Positions 63,155-64,000 of a stretch of DNA of 64,000 bases are shown piece by piece (the stretch's first letter is position 1; each line of letters begins with the position of its first letter). The stretch comes from JACCZX01 sp963801035 (GTDB taxonomy: Bacteria; Pseudomonadota; Gammaproteobacteria; Burkholderiales; Burkholderiaceae_F): assembly GCA_963801035.1 (NCBI GenBank), contig CAWDDF010000007.1, positions 496,001 to 560,000 of the forward strand, given 5' to 3'. Under the pieces are notes generated by a model, which ran no database searches, was not told the origin of the DNA, and saw only the letters and a list, made by a program, of their open reading frames with translations. Made by a program: the position numbers and the translations under genes.

Positions 63155-64000
63155 GTGTTCCAGGTTGATTCGGAGCGGGCGCGGCAGTCCACGCGTGCGC
63201 TGCTTGTCAGCGTCGCCGTAGGGCGGCGTGACGATCCGGATGCGATCGAGGAGCTCAAGCAGCTCGTCGTCTCGGCAGACATCGAGCCCGCGGCGCTCTT
63301 AACGGTTCGGCGCGATCGACCGGATCCGACCTATTTTGTCGGCGCCGGCAAAGTAGAGGAGCTGAAGACCGAAGCTGCTGCAGCCGATGCGGGTCTCGTA
63401 ATCTTTGACGTCGCGCTGTCGCCGGCTCAACAACGCAATCTGGAGCGGACGCTCGGCCTTTGGGTACTGGATCGGACCGCGCTCATTCTGTACATCTTCT
63501 CGCAGCGTGCGCAAAGCCGCGAGGGCAAGCTGCAAGTTGAGCTGGCGCAGCTGCAACACCTGTCGACGCGGCTCGTGCGCGGCTGGTCGCACTTGGAGCG
63601 TCAACGTGGAGGACTCGGAAAAACCGGCGGTCCTGGCGAGAAACAGATTGAGATTGACCGCCGCTTGATCGGGACCAGAGTAAAGAGGTTGCGCGAGCGG
63701 CTGAAGCAATCGGAAAAACAGCGTCGCACGCGCAGGCGCGCTCGCTCGCGCAACGACGTCGTGTCGATCTCGCTGGTTGGATACACCAACGCAGGCAAGT
63801 CGACGCTGTTCAATGCGCTAACGCAAGCGGGCGTTTATGCTGCCGATCAGTTGTTTGCGACGCTTGACACCACCGCGCGCAAATGCCGCCTCGGCAATGC
63901 GCTGAATGGCAGTGGCGCAGCTGAAGCTGTGATATCCGACACCGTTGGATTTATTCGCGGCTTACCCCACCAGTTGATCGAGGCCTTCAAATCGACTTTG
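63155..64000 (+). CDS. hflX: GTPase HflX (partial, runs off the window)
   Basis: HflX is a ribosome-associated GTPase that splits stalled ribosomes. The frame begins at a GTG at 63155 (MFQVDSERARQSTRALLVSV, first codon as Met) and stays open to the end of the window, 282 codons. It shows the N-terminal HflX domain (DPTYFVGAGKVEEL, VQLQHLSTRL-like ELAQLQHLSTRLVRGWSHLE, GGPGEKQIEIDRRLI), the P-loop VGYTNAGKSTLFNAL and the G3 motif SDTVGFIRGLPHQLIEAFKS. Order hfq-hflX is classical. Confidence 0.95.
   Translation, partial: MFQVDSERARQSTRALLVSVAVGRRDDPDAIEELKQLVVSADIEPAALLTVRRDRPDPTYFVGAGKVEELKTEAAAADAGLVIFDVALSPAQQRNLERTLGLWVLDRTALILYIFSQRAQSREGKLQVELAQLQHLSTRLVRGWSHLERQRGGLGKTGGPGEKQIEIDRRLIGTRVKRLRERLKQSEKQRRTRRRARSRNDVVSISLVGYTNAGKSTLFNALTQAGVYAADQLFATLDTTARKCRLGNALNGSGAAEAVISDTVGFIRGLPHQLIEAFKSTL

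Overview
The window is a gene-dense, GC-rich chromosomal segment of a betaproteobacterium, most likely of the order Burkholderiales. This is inferred from gene content and order: asd-fimV-truA-trpFBA-accD-folC-dedD-purF-metZ, the isc operon, lysS-prfB-recJ-rpfE-like, lolCD-comEC, relA-tRNA-Val-thrS-infC-rpmI-rplT-pheST-ihfA-merR-tRNA-Pro, surE-pcm-nlpD, and rlmD-ndk-rlmN-pilF-rodZ-ispG-hisS-yfgM-bamB-der-hfq-hflX are blocks typical of that group. I saw no insertion sequences, prophage, CRISPR array or rRNA genes, and no gene-free stretch longer than about 150 bases.

Layout. 1-11.5 kb: tail of asd, the polar hub protein gene fimV, then tRNA pseudouridylation, tryptophan synthesis, fatty acid synthesis, folate, a SPOR protein and purine synthesis. 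11.5-12.8 kb: metZ behind a SAM-II-type riboswitch. 12.9-18.6 kb: a complete iscRSUA-hscBA-fdx-iscX operon with a promoter and an IscR-like operator. 18.6-25.5 kb, minus strand: NUDIX protein, lysS, an SDR, prfB with its programmed frameshift, recJ and an rpfE-like gene. 25.6-30.6 kb: lolCD, a DUF2062 gene and comEC. 30.7-35.7 kb: a four-gene accessory operon encoding a circularly permuted ATP-grasp enzyme, a TPR-GGDEF diguanylate cyclase, an alpha-E protein and the proteasome-like Ntn hydrolase Anbu. 35.7-41 kb: 3-hydroxybutyrate dehydrogenase, an alpha/beta hydrolase, a flavodoxin-fold reductase, mtfA and relA. 41-49 kb: translation genes and IHF alpha with two tRNA genes. 49-64 kb: surE-pcm-nlpD, a PolB-like exonuclease, rlmD, ndk, rlmN, pilF, rodZ, ispG, hisS, yfgM, bamB, der, hfq and the start of hflX.

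The most interesting biology is the Anbu operon, where a cytosolic c-di-GMP synthase with an intact inhibitory site sits between the ATP-grasp and alpha-E genes, joined to the ATP-grasp gene by a 4-base overlap, while the transglutaminase gene that often accompanies this set is absent. Regulatory RNA is also rich: the SAM-II element, an ATC start for infC, the prfB recoding site, a pheST leader with a terminator, and a double hairpin between iscS and iscU.

A caution on sequence quality: seven conserved genes (folC, iscS, thrS, pheT, an exonuclease gene, rodZ, hisS) carry ten reading-frame breaks in all, every one consistent with one extra base. These look like sequencing or assembly errors, so the genes are annotated here as full-length CDSs across the breaks.
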